From Phallus indusiatus (Eukaryota > Basidiomycota > Agaricomycetes > Phallales > Phallaceae), in the NCBI GenBank assembly GCA_027605045.1, contig JAQFWX010000063.1, positions 1-64,000 of the forward strand: a stretch of DNA of 64,000 nucleotides, in the 5' to 3' direction. Each line of letters opens with the position of its first letter. The stretch's first letter is position 1. The notes under the pieces are model-generated. The model made no database searches, was not told the origin of the DNA, and was given only the letters and a program-made list of their open reading frames with translations. A program made the translations under genes and the position numbers. Shown here piece by piece: positions 11,393-21,947 of this stretch.

Positions 11393-14267
11393 ATGTCTGG
11401 ACGATATGTTCTCAAACGCAAACTGAGTTTTCGAAAAGGAAAAACCGAATTATCGCGAAAGAGACTAAAAAGAAAATCAGAAAGACATGAATCGGATGAG
11501 GAGACGGAGACGTCTTCTTTACCAGTCGCGTCGACCAGCAACGGTCTGACACCACTTGCGCTTGCTGACCAGCTTCCCTGGAAAACTGTGGTTACGCCAT
11601 TTGTAACCGAGTTTGAAGATGATGGCGAAGGTGGAATGATGGAACTGGAAGAAGTGGAGGGTGTCGAAATTGTCTATGAAGAAAATGAGACGGGTCGAGG
11701 TCGTGTAGCTGGATTCCGGGTAAGTGTTGTCAGATGGTAGTTCTGTTATTGCAGCATCTAAACTTGTATTAGGTTGTAGAGAATAAAGATCAAGATGATA
11801 GTAAAAATGAAGAGAAAGCCACATCTGCTGTCTATCCGCCTATCGTAATCGAGCCTTTCAATAGTAATTGCCTTTCACCTCGCTCCTGGTTCCTATTTTG
11901 AAATATGTTTGAGCAGATGATACCCTTACTTCCTGGTCTAAACATCCTCTGCATCCCAGTCTTCTTCATTCCTTACATAAACGCAATTTCTTGGAGCCTA
12001 CACCTATTCAGAAAGAAACCCTTGACGTATTTTTCACCGGTAAGAACCGAGCAGGAGAACATGATTCTGAAGACCAGGCAACGGATCAATCTTCCAGTAG
12101 TCAGCGAGACATCATTGGCATTGCGCAAACTGTGCGTATCTTACTTGCTTTGTATTTGACTTTAATAAACTAAATGAACCAGGGCTCCGGGAAAACATTG
12201 GCATATGGCCTACCTATCCTACATCACCTTCTCACTGTTCTAAATACGTCAACCCCAGAGTCGCAAACAAGTGTCAATGTTCCTTCTACATCCACAGGAG
12301 AACGTCGATCAATTAAAGCTTTAATTCTTACCCCAACTCGAGAATTGGCAATACAGGTCAAGGAACATCTCAGCAACTGCCTAGACATAGTTCTCACCGC
12401 CCAACGAGATCAATGGTTAAAACACAATGAAAAAAATGCTGCGTCATCTTCAAAACATATTCCGAATCCGCCCCCTCCAGTCTCAATTACTGCAATCGTG
12501 GGAGGAATGTCCGCACAAAGTCAGCGGCGCATCCTTGATAGAGGTGTAGATATCCTGGTTGTTACTCCCGGTCGATTTTGGGATCTCTGTCAAGAGGTAA
12601 GATAAAGCGTTACCTACCGTTTCGATAAAATTGAGACTGTTACTCTAGGACCCATGGCTTGCACCACAATTGCGCTCACTACGCTTTCTTGTTCTCGACG
12701 AAGCAGATCGAATGATTGAGACCGGTCATTTTCAAGAGTTGGACAACATTTTGAGGCTTACAGCTCGAGAAGCAGATACTAGGTACGCTCTGACCAATTC
12801 CATACTCTATTTGTCATCCATTCAACATTCCTTTTAGCGTCGACGCTGATAATCCCTTGGTACCTGAGGACACGGAATTGCCATCAACAGAGTCAGCAAA
12901 TAAAACTCCAAACAATGAGCTTCAAACATTTATTTTCTCGGCAACTATGAGCAAAGACCTGCAACGAGACCTCAAAAAAAGAAAGAAACGAACGAAGAAA
13001 AAGGAGCCCGCTTCGACATTTGACGAATTACTGATGAAGTTGGATTTCCGAGACCCCAATCCCGTTGTCATTGATCTAAGCCCTAAGGGCGGAAAGATCG
13101 AGGGGTTGCAAGAGAGTATTGTTGAATGCTTGTCAAGCCATAAGGTGATATTCAACTCTTTTAATGCGGCATGATGACTAACAATGAGGACAGGACGCAT
13201 ATTTGTATTATTTCCTGCTTCGTCATCCTGGAAAGTCTCTCGTGTTCCTTGGATCCATCGATGGAATTCGGCGTCTGCTTCCCCTACTTGAACTACTCAA
13301 AATTCCCGTGTGGCCTTTGCATTCCGGACTGCAACAAAAACAGCGTTTAAAGAATTTTGATCGGTATGTTACGAAAGATGATGGCCTTTTCCACTTGTTT
13401 CTGATGAACAATTTTGTGCCAGATTCAAGTCAACTCCCAATGCGGTTCTTCTTGCGACTGATGTTGCTGCTCGAGGATTGGATGTTCCCGCCGTTGATCA
13501 TGTCATTCACTATCAAGTTCCGCGAAGTGCAGACACGTACGTGCACCGTAATGGGCGCACTGCCCGAGCGATGCAACAAGGTTTCGGGCTTGTTCTTTGT
13601 GCGCCAGACGAAAGACGCGTTTTCAGAGGCGTTCTTAGCGGACTTGAAAGAGGTGTGAAAATGTCTTCTGTTTTTATTCCCAAAGTCTCATTGCTACTCG
13701 TCTGTACAGATGAAAGTGATGTCCCAGAACTGACCGTGGATCATGATATTTTGAATAAGCTAAAAAGTCGGATACAACTCGCGAAGCAGATTGATGACAT
13801 GATGCATAAAGTGAAAAAAGAAAACCATGAGAAGAATTGGATGAAAGAGATGGCTGATGCGATGGAGGTTGAGCTGGGATCTGAATTTGAGTAAGTCTAG
13901 CTATCTTTCTTTTCTTTGCAGGTAGACTGACATACTGTTTGATAGATCTGATGGTTCGGAAACGGGTGGCAAATCATCCAAAAAGCGAAAATCCGAAGGA
14001 AAACTCGCTGCACTAAAAACTGAATTGAATCATGCACTGTCGCAACCTCTTGTTGCTCGTGGTGTTTCTCTTAGATACATAACTTCGGGCACGCGAGCTA
14101 TCGCGGGTGATCTCGTCGCAGGAAATAGTACGTGCAATCAGGCTCTTTGACTAAACCGATTTTTTTTTGACAATTCCTTTTTCAAAATAGATCACGAAAC
14201 ACTGCTTGGTCTGTCCAAGTTGAAAGCCGGAGCTGAAGTTGTTAAGACGAGAAAGACGAAAAAGTAA
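11393..14267 (+). CDS. MAK5: DEAD-box ATP-dependent RNA helicase Mak5/DDX24
   Basis: Seen: a Lys/Arg-rich N-terminus, then the Q motif around [11 protein letters not shown], a hydrophilic insert, motif I AQT|GSGKT split by an intron (about 12131-12181), Ia [12 protein letters not shown] ([10 protein letters not shown]), TPGR, motif [10 protein letters not shown], motif III FSATMS, then [16 protein letters not shown], motif [14 protein letters not shown] and motif [13 protein letters not shown]. The C-terminus is Lys-rich and ends RKTKK. Known: Mak5 acts in the nucleolus in 60S subunit assembly. The long insert between Q motif and motif I, the KRKKRTKKK linker after SAT and HRNGRTARA fit the Mak5/DDX24 subfamily. 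Residues near the 13.36-13.43 kb junction depend on splicing that removes an internal stop. Confidence 0.9.
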
Positions 14268-14414
14268 TAATAATAATGATTTAATTAGACTGGTCGCAGT
14301 ATTGTAGACGTTTTTGACAACGAATATACTTATTATAATAAAACACGGTAGAAGTCACTTCATATCTTGATGAGGGGTATTTGTGCAAAAAGATAGAAAT
14401 TCTTTCTCAACCAA

Positions 14415-15290
14415 ATGGCTATATCAACAATGGATAAAGTTAAGAAACATGGACAGAATCTCCAAGTCCGTGCGATATCGAGACAAGCATTTAGACTAGT
14501 GGGTCATAGCGGCTCTGCTGGCGCCAGCATGGACGTTCCCTCTGTCCCCGACCCCCATTCACCTCGTTCATCGCAGTCTCCGCCCCCAGAAGAGTTAGGT
14601 GCCGTGCACGATGAGTTGTTAGGTCTAGCCCATGGATTGTACAACCTTGGAATGACAGTTTTGGAGGATTTGTCTAAAGAGAAAGTAGGCGAGACCGGTG
14701 CTACAGTTGAAAAGCCTGTTGGTGCTAGAGTGTAAAAATTTATTTTCTGTCCGCTTTTGATATCATAGTGATTGACTATTTTCTTTTTTTCTTAGTAATG
14801 AAGTCGTTCAGCATCTTGCAGCAATTGATAATTTGTCGCATAGTGTGCAGACGTTGATTCCCTGGTCGGTGTTGGTGTAAGTGGCGACATTCAAGTTATG
14901 TTCGAAAGAATCGACTGAAGTCTCATTTGTTCTCTAGTGAGATTGACAATGGGAAAAACCCGGCTAATTTGACTCGTCAACATGTCGAGCGCGTTTCGTC
15001 AGAGAACATGTGGATGAACGGGAAGGTGGATGCAATTCTGGTATGTCGATGAAGTCTCCGTGATTGTTTGGTACTAATGTCATGTATTCCTGCAGTCGTA
15101 TAAAAGTCGATTGGATGCTGCGCTCATGCAGCATTTTCCCGAACTCGTGCCTCACTTGCAACAGGCTAACACCCATGTTGACGATTCAGTTAAAACAGAA
15201 TCGACAGAGGATACCAAGCCCATCATAACCAACGGTTCAAATATCAATAGTAATGGGAATGGAATTCATTATGGGCAACCATCACGATAG
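14415..15290 (+). CDS. MED10: Mediator complex subunit 10 (Med10/Nut2)
   Basis: Seen: exon 1 encodes ELGAVHDELLGLAHGLYNLGM. Splicing at GAGT|GTAAAA (near 14732) to TTAG|TAATGAAG gives VNEVVQHLAAIDNLSHSVQTL, and later exons give IPWSVLVEIDNGKNPANLTR and a C-terminal YKSRLDAALMQHFPEL. Known: Med10 is a middle-module Mediator subunit linking activators to RNA polymerase II; the IPxxVLxxIDxGKNPxxxT block is its hallmark. The start may be 14415 or, more conservatively, the ATG at 14529 (MDVPSVPDP), since family members begin close to the conserved helix. A low-complexity Asn/Ser tail ends the protein. It converges on the proteasome alpha1 gene with about 120 bp between stops. Confidence 0.88.
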
Positions 15291-15413
15291 ACCTCGATGT
15301 GAGAGAAAAGATGTCTGCATGTGTATTTTTATATTTTTTTGCAAGCCGAGAGTGCGAAGCACCATCATATGTATATGTATTATGTTGTTATGAACAGACA
15401 AAAATATAAATAT

Positions 15414-16570
15414 TTAATCCTTTTCGCCGTACGCTAGTAACCATTTCTCAATTTCATTGTCATCCATTACACGCCATTTCCCTCTCGTTTTGGGATCTTC
15501 ATCCTCGGACGTCGAGATGATGCCAATTTCAACTTCTCCGGCTTTGTAATCGGTTGAGTGAACGGTAGATATAGCCTCAATAGCCACCTGACGAAGAAAT
15601 CAATATAGCTCAAAAAAAAAAAGAGGCCATGACAAAGACCTACATCAATGACCTCCGCTCGACCCAATTGACTGCCAACTTGTGCAGCATCCACATCGGC
15701 AGTATTACCAGCGAGACGTTTCCACTTTTTCTCCAAATGATTCATGGCTTCTTGCTGCTTTTGTCCGGCTGCAGTAGCATGAAATCCAACAAAGTAACCG
15801 GCGGGGTCAAGCTTGAAGATTTGAGGGCCGAATTCAGGATCAAGGCCGATTATAATCATTGCTGTAGATTGATACAATTAATATTAAGCTTAAAAACGCA
15901 TAAAGATGAAAATTATGCGCACCGATTCCCAAAGGTCGCATTCCAGCTCGTTGAGTATAAACTTGATTGATATTGGCCATGCGTCGTGAAAGTGCGTCTG
16001 GAGTGATTTCATATCCGTATTTATACCGCCATTCGGCAGCTTCTGCACGAGCTCGTTCAACTTGGGATCGGGCATCGGCTGAAGAAAAGGATACACAAAG
16101 CTGAGTTTGAGCCAGAAGCAAATAAGCCTGGTTTCTCTTACCCAATAGACCAGTCATTACGCATCCTATTGTTGGAGTTAAGCTGAACAAATGTGTAATA
16201 GAGCTTGGAACGAGCAGTTTATCCTAGCGTAAGATCGTTTAGTTTCAAGCCATCCACTTCACGAGTAACCGGTGAGTAAAACGAACTGGTATTTTCTTTT
16301 GGGTAATCACTACGGTTGTGTCTTTTCCTTTCACAGAGACGGCTGTGTGACCAGATGCTGAGATGGCCTTGAAAGCATACTCTAGATTGGCTCGGGTCAG
16401 TCCAAGAGAAAGGGTATACGCAATGGCAAATTTAAGGGTACGAACCGACTTGATATAGTCGCCCTTCTGGGGAGAAAACGGTCAAGTATCTGTTAGGCGA
16501 ATATCAGAATTCCAGAGTTTTTTTCAAGAAAGGCTAAACCTCCATACCTGTCATAAGATGTGCGAGACAT
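15414..16570 (-). CDS. SCL1: 20S proteasome subunit alpha 1 (Scl1/PSMA6)
   Basis: Seen on the minus strand: a 23-nt first exon MSRTSYD(R), then [14 protein letters not shown], the alpha-subunit N-terminal signature. Next come [30 protein letters not shown] (splice inferred), [55 protein letters not shown] and [20 protein letters not shown]. It ends LLAYGEKD and TAA. Known: alpha1 sits in the outer gate ring of the 20S core; DPAGYxxGxxATAAG and GCVMTG with ADSRS-like residues match PSMA6/Scl1 rather than other alphas. Six or more short introns are present. It is divergent from cytochrome c across 364 bp. Confidence 0.93.
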
Positions 16571-16934
16571 GGGATAAAGTGCAAAGAATTATGAATGTAC
16601 GCGTACGCGTCACGTATCTCAAAGAACGGGCGCTTGAGATGTTGCGGTAACTTCCGCCTATCCCAAGCCTATAAACCCCCATGTACCGTAAATAACACAA
16701 ATAAGTATAGTACTAAAAAAATCCGTATAGTTTCAAAATTAAAAATGCAGTACGCGCTCAAAATATTTCCTGTTCACTCCTATCCCGCCACTAATCCGAC
16801 CCGACACGGCCCGCGGCACTTTCCGGAAGGAAATTAACAGTTTTCCTTGCTTTGCTACGTCGCTGGGCGTCTAAACTTTTTTTCCTCTCCATCTATTCCC
16901 GCTTTCCCCTCACTTGTCATTAGATCTATAGACA
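16571..16934. promoter_or_regulatory. Divergent promoter region, SCL1 / CYC1, with paired ACGCGT sites
   Basis: The 364 bp between the proteasome alpha1 start (minus) and the cytochrome c start (plus) hold two abutting ACGCGT hexamers at 16599-16610, 29-40 bp upstream of the alpha1 ATG. In budding yeast ACGCGT is the MluI cell-cycle box bound by MBF. Its role here is only inferred. A GC-rich patch lies at about 16790-16830, nearer the cytochrome c side. Confidence 0.45.
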
Positions 16935-17607
16935 ATGCCTTTCCAACCAGGTACAAACTTTCCTTTCCTTTGAGAGTTTCTCACTATTCTAATTATGGAA
17001 TTCTCTAGGTGACGCTGCCAAGGGTGCTAGTGTATTCAAAACCCGTTGCGCCCAATGCCATACACTCGGCGCTGGTGAGCCTCACAAGGTCGGCCCAAAT
17101 CTTCACGGGTCAGTCTTTCGTCACATTCGTGGATCCGAGAGTGCACTTACATTTTTCTTTCTTCTCTCTCTTTAGTGTCTTCGGCCGTCATACCGGCAAA
17201 GCGGAAGGCTATTCGTACACCGCAGCCAATGTCAACAAGGGCATTACTTGGTGAGTTTTTATGCGTTTGCGGATTTTTAAATGTTGACTCTCGAAATAGG
17301 GACGAAGATACACTTTTTGAATACTTGGGTATGCAAAAACTGTGATTATTACACTCGTCAATCGCTGATAAGCCTTACTTTTGACAAGAAAACCCCAAAA
17401 AGGTACGCTTTCTCTAGAGGAATTTGTCATGGTATTTTTTCGACGGTATTATATTAGTACATTCCTGGAACAAAGATGGCCTTTGCCGGCTTGAAAAAGG
17501 AGAAGGAACGGAATGATCTTATCACTCACTTGAAGGAAGCTGTGAGTTTCTCTTTCACTCACCACGGGTTCCCAACCTGACATGAGATATCCTCGCAGAC
17601 AAAATAA
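16935..17607 (+). CDS. CYC1: Cytochrome c
   Basis: Seen: start MPFQPG, then an exon encoding [20 protein letters not shown] with the heme-attachment CAQCH, then [20 protein letters not shown] 14-nt microexon (17389-17402) encodes part of ENPKK, followed by [14 protein letters not shown] with the axial methionine, and the last exon adds TK and TAA. Known: soluble electron carrier between complexes III and IV in the mitochondrial intermembrane space; about 108 residues is the normal size. No presequence is expected. The intron-rich structure makes only fragments visible in any single frame. It shares an intergenic promoter region with proteasome alpha1. Confidence 0.96.
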
Positions 17608-18735
17608 AGTATGTTACGGTACGGCATACGATGTGCATAGTGTTTAGATCGCCCTCTACCGTATACCAACCTTGGGCAAATTATCCACCCACGTAATTTT
17701 GTTTAGATCACCCCCGCTCCGAATGTTCATATCTTCCTCTGGAAGTCTTACTAGATACTAATATTATTTCATTTGGTTATTCTACCATAAAGTAAGCTAA
17801 GATGAGTTTAGTAATTGGTCAAAATTTCAAAAACTACCCCCACCCTACTATGAGTGCCATGTAGAAAAAGGAGAGTTATTAACCATTTGTCTACTCACAT
17901 AGCTAGGTTGACGGAGCTTCTCGACACTCTAGTATATTGTCAGAATCAGGGGATGGTCATGCTCAGAAATTGGCTCATATTAGCATATATACAAACGCAT
18001 TGCCGGTAGTGCCATTGGAGAATCTCATCAGACACTGAGGCAGTACTTGCAAATAGGATACAGCCTGAAGGCGTCAGGTATAATTACCTTTTGACTGATT
18101 GAGGATAACGCTCATGGGCTTGAAGTAGAAGAATACCTTTGTGTCAAGTTTGACCGTTATAATTGCCAAGTGACACCCTTATGAACTGAATTAATCGGTG
18201 ACTCCGGGAACCAAGGTAGTGTGCCGTCTTTCAATTTTCACCGCTCTCGTACATTCTTGTGCACTGAGGCTGACTAGCTGAGCCAGATACCCCCTCTTCA
18301 TCACATCGAAGCTCTCCTTATGATGTATGAGCAGTGTATGACGATAGCCTTGTTATGCTTGAGTGCAGACTTGATGGCGGCGCCATCGAAGAGCAAGACA
18401 TTTTAAAGGGGTTGGTTTGGTCTTGTGAAGAGCAGCTTGTTGCGGATACCTGTAAATCCCAAGTACGAGTAATCTCAATACGACTCTATGATCTTCGGCT
18501 CGGTTTACAAACCTTCTTGCTTGTGAAAATTAGACCATGAGACATCTTTTCAATGTTTGACAGTAATACAAAGATATGTTCGGCTGCGAAAGTTATATGC
18601 AAAATATCTGCCATTGAAAGTCCTCATTGGCACCATAAGCCCAAGTCGGAACGCATTAGTCACGCATTGTCACGGTACCATACGCGTCAGCATTCTCCAA
18701 ATAATTCACCTTCCTCCATCTCCTAGTCTGTCACG
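17608..18735. other. Intergenic, about 1.1 kb
   Basis: Nothing recognisable lies between cytochrome c and RPN10. Short open frames (longest 68 codons, 18334-18540) show no family motif. The phrase TTTAGATC is repeated near 17643 and 17703, which may be chance. Confidence 0.5.
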
Positions 18736-20030
18736 ATGCCTTTGGAAGCAACAATAATGATATTGGACAACTCAGAGTTCATGCGCAATGGAGATTATCC
18801 TCCAACGCGATTTGAAGCGCAGTCTGATGCGGTCACCACTATCACTCGCTCCAAAATCGATTCAAATCCTGAAAATACCGTTGGTGTCATGACTGCTGCC
18901 GGTAAAGGGTACGTCCTAGAGAAGCTATATTTTTTGTCAATGATCAACTCACAACATCTCATCCAGGCCACAAGTGCTTGTCACACATACCAAAGAACTC
19001 GGACAGGTCATCGGTGGCTTGCACACAACCGCACAGCAGATAACTGGCGAATCAGATATCCCTACCGCTCTAAACATTGCTCAATTAGCACTTAAACATC
19101 GGGAAAATAAGAATCTGCGGCAACGTATCATTTTATTTGTCGGGTCACCACTCAAAACCGGGGTAGACGAGAAGACACTCGTCAGGCTTGCGAAGAAGCT
19201 GAAGAAGAACAACGTAGCTGTCGATATTGTATTATTTGGAGATGATGAAGGTAGAGATATGAATGAGCCATTGCTCAAAGCATTCGTCGATAATGTCGTC
19301 AGTGGTGATAACAGGTATACTTTTATTTTATTTTTTGGTCCCAAAACTCGCTCAATGTCTCTATATGAAGTCACTTCATATCTATTCCACCTGGTACAAC
19401 TATGATTTCAGACGCGGTAATATCATCTGCTATCCTTCGTGAAGATTTGCCTGCGGGGATGGGCGAAGATGCAGCGATGAGATCCGGTGCGGGTGCTGCT
19501 GGTGCCGGCGGAAGTGGTGGTTTCGAATTTGATGTGGATCCATCACTAGACCCCGAACTTGCAATGGTGATTTCCCTACGCACAATACTTATGCCCATGG
19601 TTTAACAAACGCTTATTTTTCATAGGCCCTTCGAATGTCTTTGGAGGAAGAACGAGCGCGTCAAGCAGCCGCTGCGGCAGCATCATCCTCGAATGCCCAA
19701 GCCTCGTCGTCTACTCTTCCTACCATTCCGGAATCAGCAACATCACAAACAGAGACAACTATAACAACGACCATCCCATCTGCAGATGCAGTTGTAAGTT
19801 CATCAGCACCAGCACCAGCCGTAGCGGTGGTTGACGATGATGACGAAGAAACAATGCTTGCACGTGCTCTAGCCTTGTCCCGCGAGGACAACAATATACC
19901 TTCTGAAGATGTTGAAATGGGTGATAATGATGATTTATCCGAGGAAGATGCTATTGCAGCTGCGATTGCTATGAGCCTTGAACAGGATGGAAACGCAGAT
20001 CAAAACAATCATCCTGGCTCAAAGAAGTGA
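18736..20030 (+). CDS. RPN10: 26S proteasome ubiquitin receptor Rpn10 (PSMD4/S5a)
   Basis: Seen: an N-terminal VWA domain starting MPLEATIMILDNSEFMRNGD, with TRFEAQSDAV, NPENTVGVMTAAG, VLVTHTKELGQV, LALKHRENKNLRQRIILFVGSP and VDIVLFGDD. After SIPPGTTMISDAVISSAI come three ubiquitin-interacting motifs: DPELAMALRMSLEEE, ETMLARALALSRED and EDAIAAAIAMSLEQ. Ala- and Ser-rich linkers lie between them. Known: Rpn10 sits at the base-lid junction of the 19S particle and binds polyubiquitin through the UIMs; yeast has one UIM and animals two or more. Four introns are inferred (near 18909, 19315, 19568 and the Gly/Pro junction). It converges on SEC14. Confidence 0.93.
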
Positions 20031-20289
20031 TGATTGTATTTAGGTAGATATGCCAAATATATAGCCCAAAAAAGAATGAATAATTATACAAACCCCTTTC
20101 GTGTCCCTTTTATGAATTTGGCAACAGAAAATTCCAAGCCAAGGTTTATATGTGTATATGTACGTGCCACACATCCAATTAAATATGTACCAGTTTGATT
20201 ATATCGATCGTACAGCAGCAGCGGAAAAAAAAAAGCCTCAACCTTGCGGGAGAAATGAGAAAATTAGGTATGGTAAATGAATTATGGCA

Positions 20290-21512
20290 TCATGCATCCT
20301 GGTGACCATTTTCTACTTGTCCAACCTCATTCCAAGGACCAGCGTCAGAGAGTGAGCATCCACCAACACACTGACAGACTCCACCCAAATCTTTAGGCAG
20401 ATTCTCCGCGGGAATTTGGCCAAGCAAAACCTTCTTATAATCTTTCCCAAGAATGTCAATCTTGGAGACGGTGACCTCGTCCAACCACGGTTTGATCAAG
20501 CTCCACACAGTGGAGAACAAATACGGCGCATTGATGATATAAAATTTACCCATGGTTTCCGGATAATAGTCTTGCCCAATTTTAGCGGCGGCGCTGACGT
20601 AGTCCTTTACTCTGTAAAACTGTCCTAATCCGACGTTCTCAAGATCGAGTACGGTGCAGGACGTTTCGACGGGATGTCCAACAAGGGCGGCACAAGCTGG
20701 ATATCGATATCTGATCATTTTCTCGTACTCTTGTACGAGGTGTTTAAGCATGCGGTCCTGAGTTGTGATGCCGTATAAAGCCTTGACATCAAGCTTGCCC
20801 AGTCGTTCGATATACACTGGACGACCGTCCTGAAAATTATTGTAAGACTTAGCATATATACCAATCGAGCAATTCCAGTGTCGACGTACTTTATCCGTCT
20901 TATGATAAAATTGCGGGTAGTATTTATCTACACTTTCTCTCTCGGAATAGTCAAAGCTACACAAGCGCAATTAGTTTTTTCCTAAAGACAAGGAAGCAGA
21001 TGTGCACCGGCTAATACACACTTTGCAATATCGTCTACGCCGAACTCTTTCCGCCATTTCTCAGCAGCCTGGAGCATTACCTTTGTTTTTGCGAGATCAA
21101 AACGACGTGCTCTGAGGAAACGAAGAAGAGTGGCGTCATCGTGTCGTTCCGCGTCGAACCAACCTGGGAGAAAAAGAGAGGATATGTCAGCATTGAGGCT
21201 GTTAAACTGCACACGACATGCGATGCACTCTTATCCGACGTAGCAATCAAATGTCTCAACAAACAATGACATCCACAGAACGCAAAAAAAAGACACCAGT
21301 CGACACGACAGGGCTCAATAGCAAAACCATAGAAACAAAGCAAAAAGCAAAAACTAGTGCTCACCTTCTGCTTGCATTTCAGTTTTAAGTTTCTGCAGAG
21401 TATGCTGCTGGATAACCGATAAATTTCCTACTCTTCCGGGAGGAGGTTGATACGATGACTCTGCGACGTTTTCTGCATTAGTCGAGCTGGTTTCTTGTGG
21501 GGTAGAGGCCAT
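20290..21512 (-). CDS. SEC14: Sec14-like phosphatidylinositol/phosphatidylcholine transfer protein
   Basis: Seen on the minus strand: start [15 protein letters not shown], then the CRAL-TRIO N-domain ([33 protein letters not shown]), [33 protein letters not shown] after splicing, and the CRAL-TRIO lipid-binding core ([66 protein letters not shown]). Known: Sec14 exchanges PI and PC and sustains PI4P-dependent Golgi export; the length of about 300 residues matches. The start is the only upstream ATG in a frame that splices to the RFLRARRFD exon. Two introns are clear (near 20830-20889 and 20957-21029), and more lie toward the 5' end. Confidence 0.92.
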
Positions 21513-21947
21513 TATGATGAGACGAAATTAGTTGTTTGCCTGCTGGAGGCGAATTGGGCTTGGTCTAATGAATTGTTCTAGTGAACAGAGAGTGGGCTGG
21601 GTTGTCTGGCTTGGCTGCGAATTTCTATCGACAAGATCGATGAAAAGAGTGGTTGGTGTTAGATAGGATGAATTTAGAACAGTTGATAGAGGTCAATTGG
21701 TGGAAACAACTGAAGCGGTGAGGTCGATGTGAAGTCACACAAAAGATCTGATGAGGTCACACAATCAATTAATCAGTGGTGTTGTGGACTGTCAGACAGT
21801 CAGTTGAGAGGGCGGCGTGATAGGTCCAAGGAAACAAATATTTAATATTTAGTATGCAGTGTGCATTATTGATGTCAAAAAAAAAATACAACCAAAGACA
21901 AGAGAGACAGGTATACTTTAAAGAAGGAGAAATATTAAATATATAGA
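21513..21947. other. SEC14 upstream region, 435 bp
   Basis: No gene is seen. The 9-mer GTCACACAA occurs as a direct repeat at 21734-21742 and 21756-21764, 22 bp apart, within about 250 bp of the SEC14 start. It could be a regulatory site pair, but this is unsupported beyond the repetition. Confidence 0.35.

Noticed and set aside
13965..13973. Perfect PACE-like GGTGGCAAA near several proteasome genes
   Set aside because: It lies inside the MAK5 coding sequence and not upstream of RPT4, SCL1 or RPN10. I found no copy in those promoters.
19635..20030. Ala/Ser-rich frame as a separate gene
   Set aside because: It contains the UIMs of RPN10 and splices to the upstream exon at CTTGCAATG|GT.
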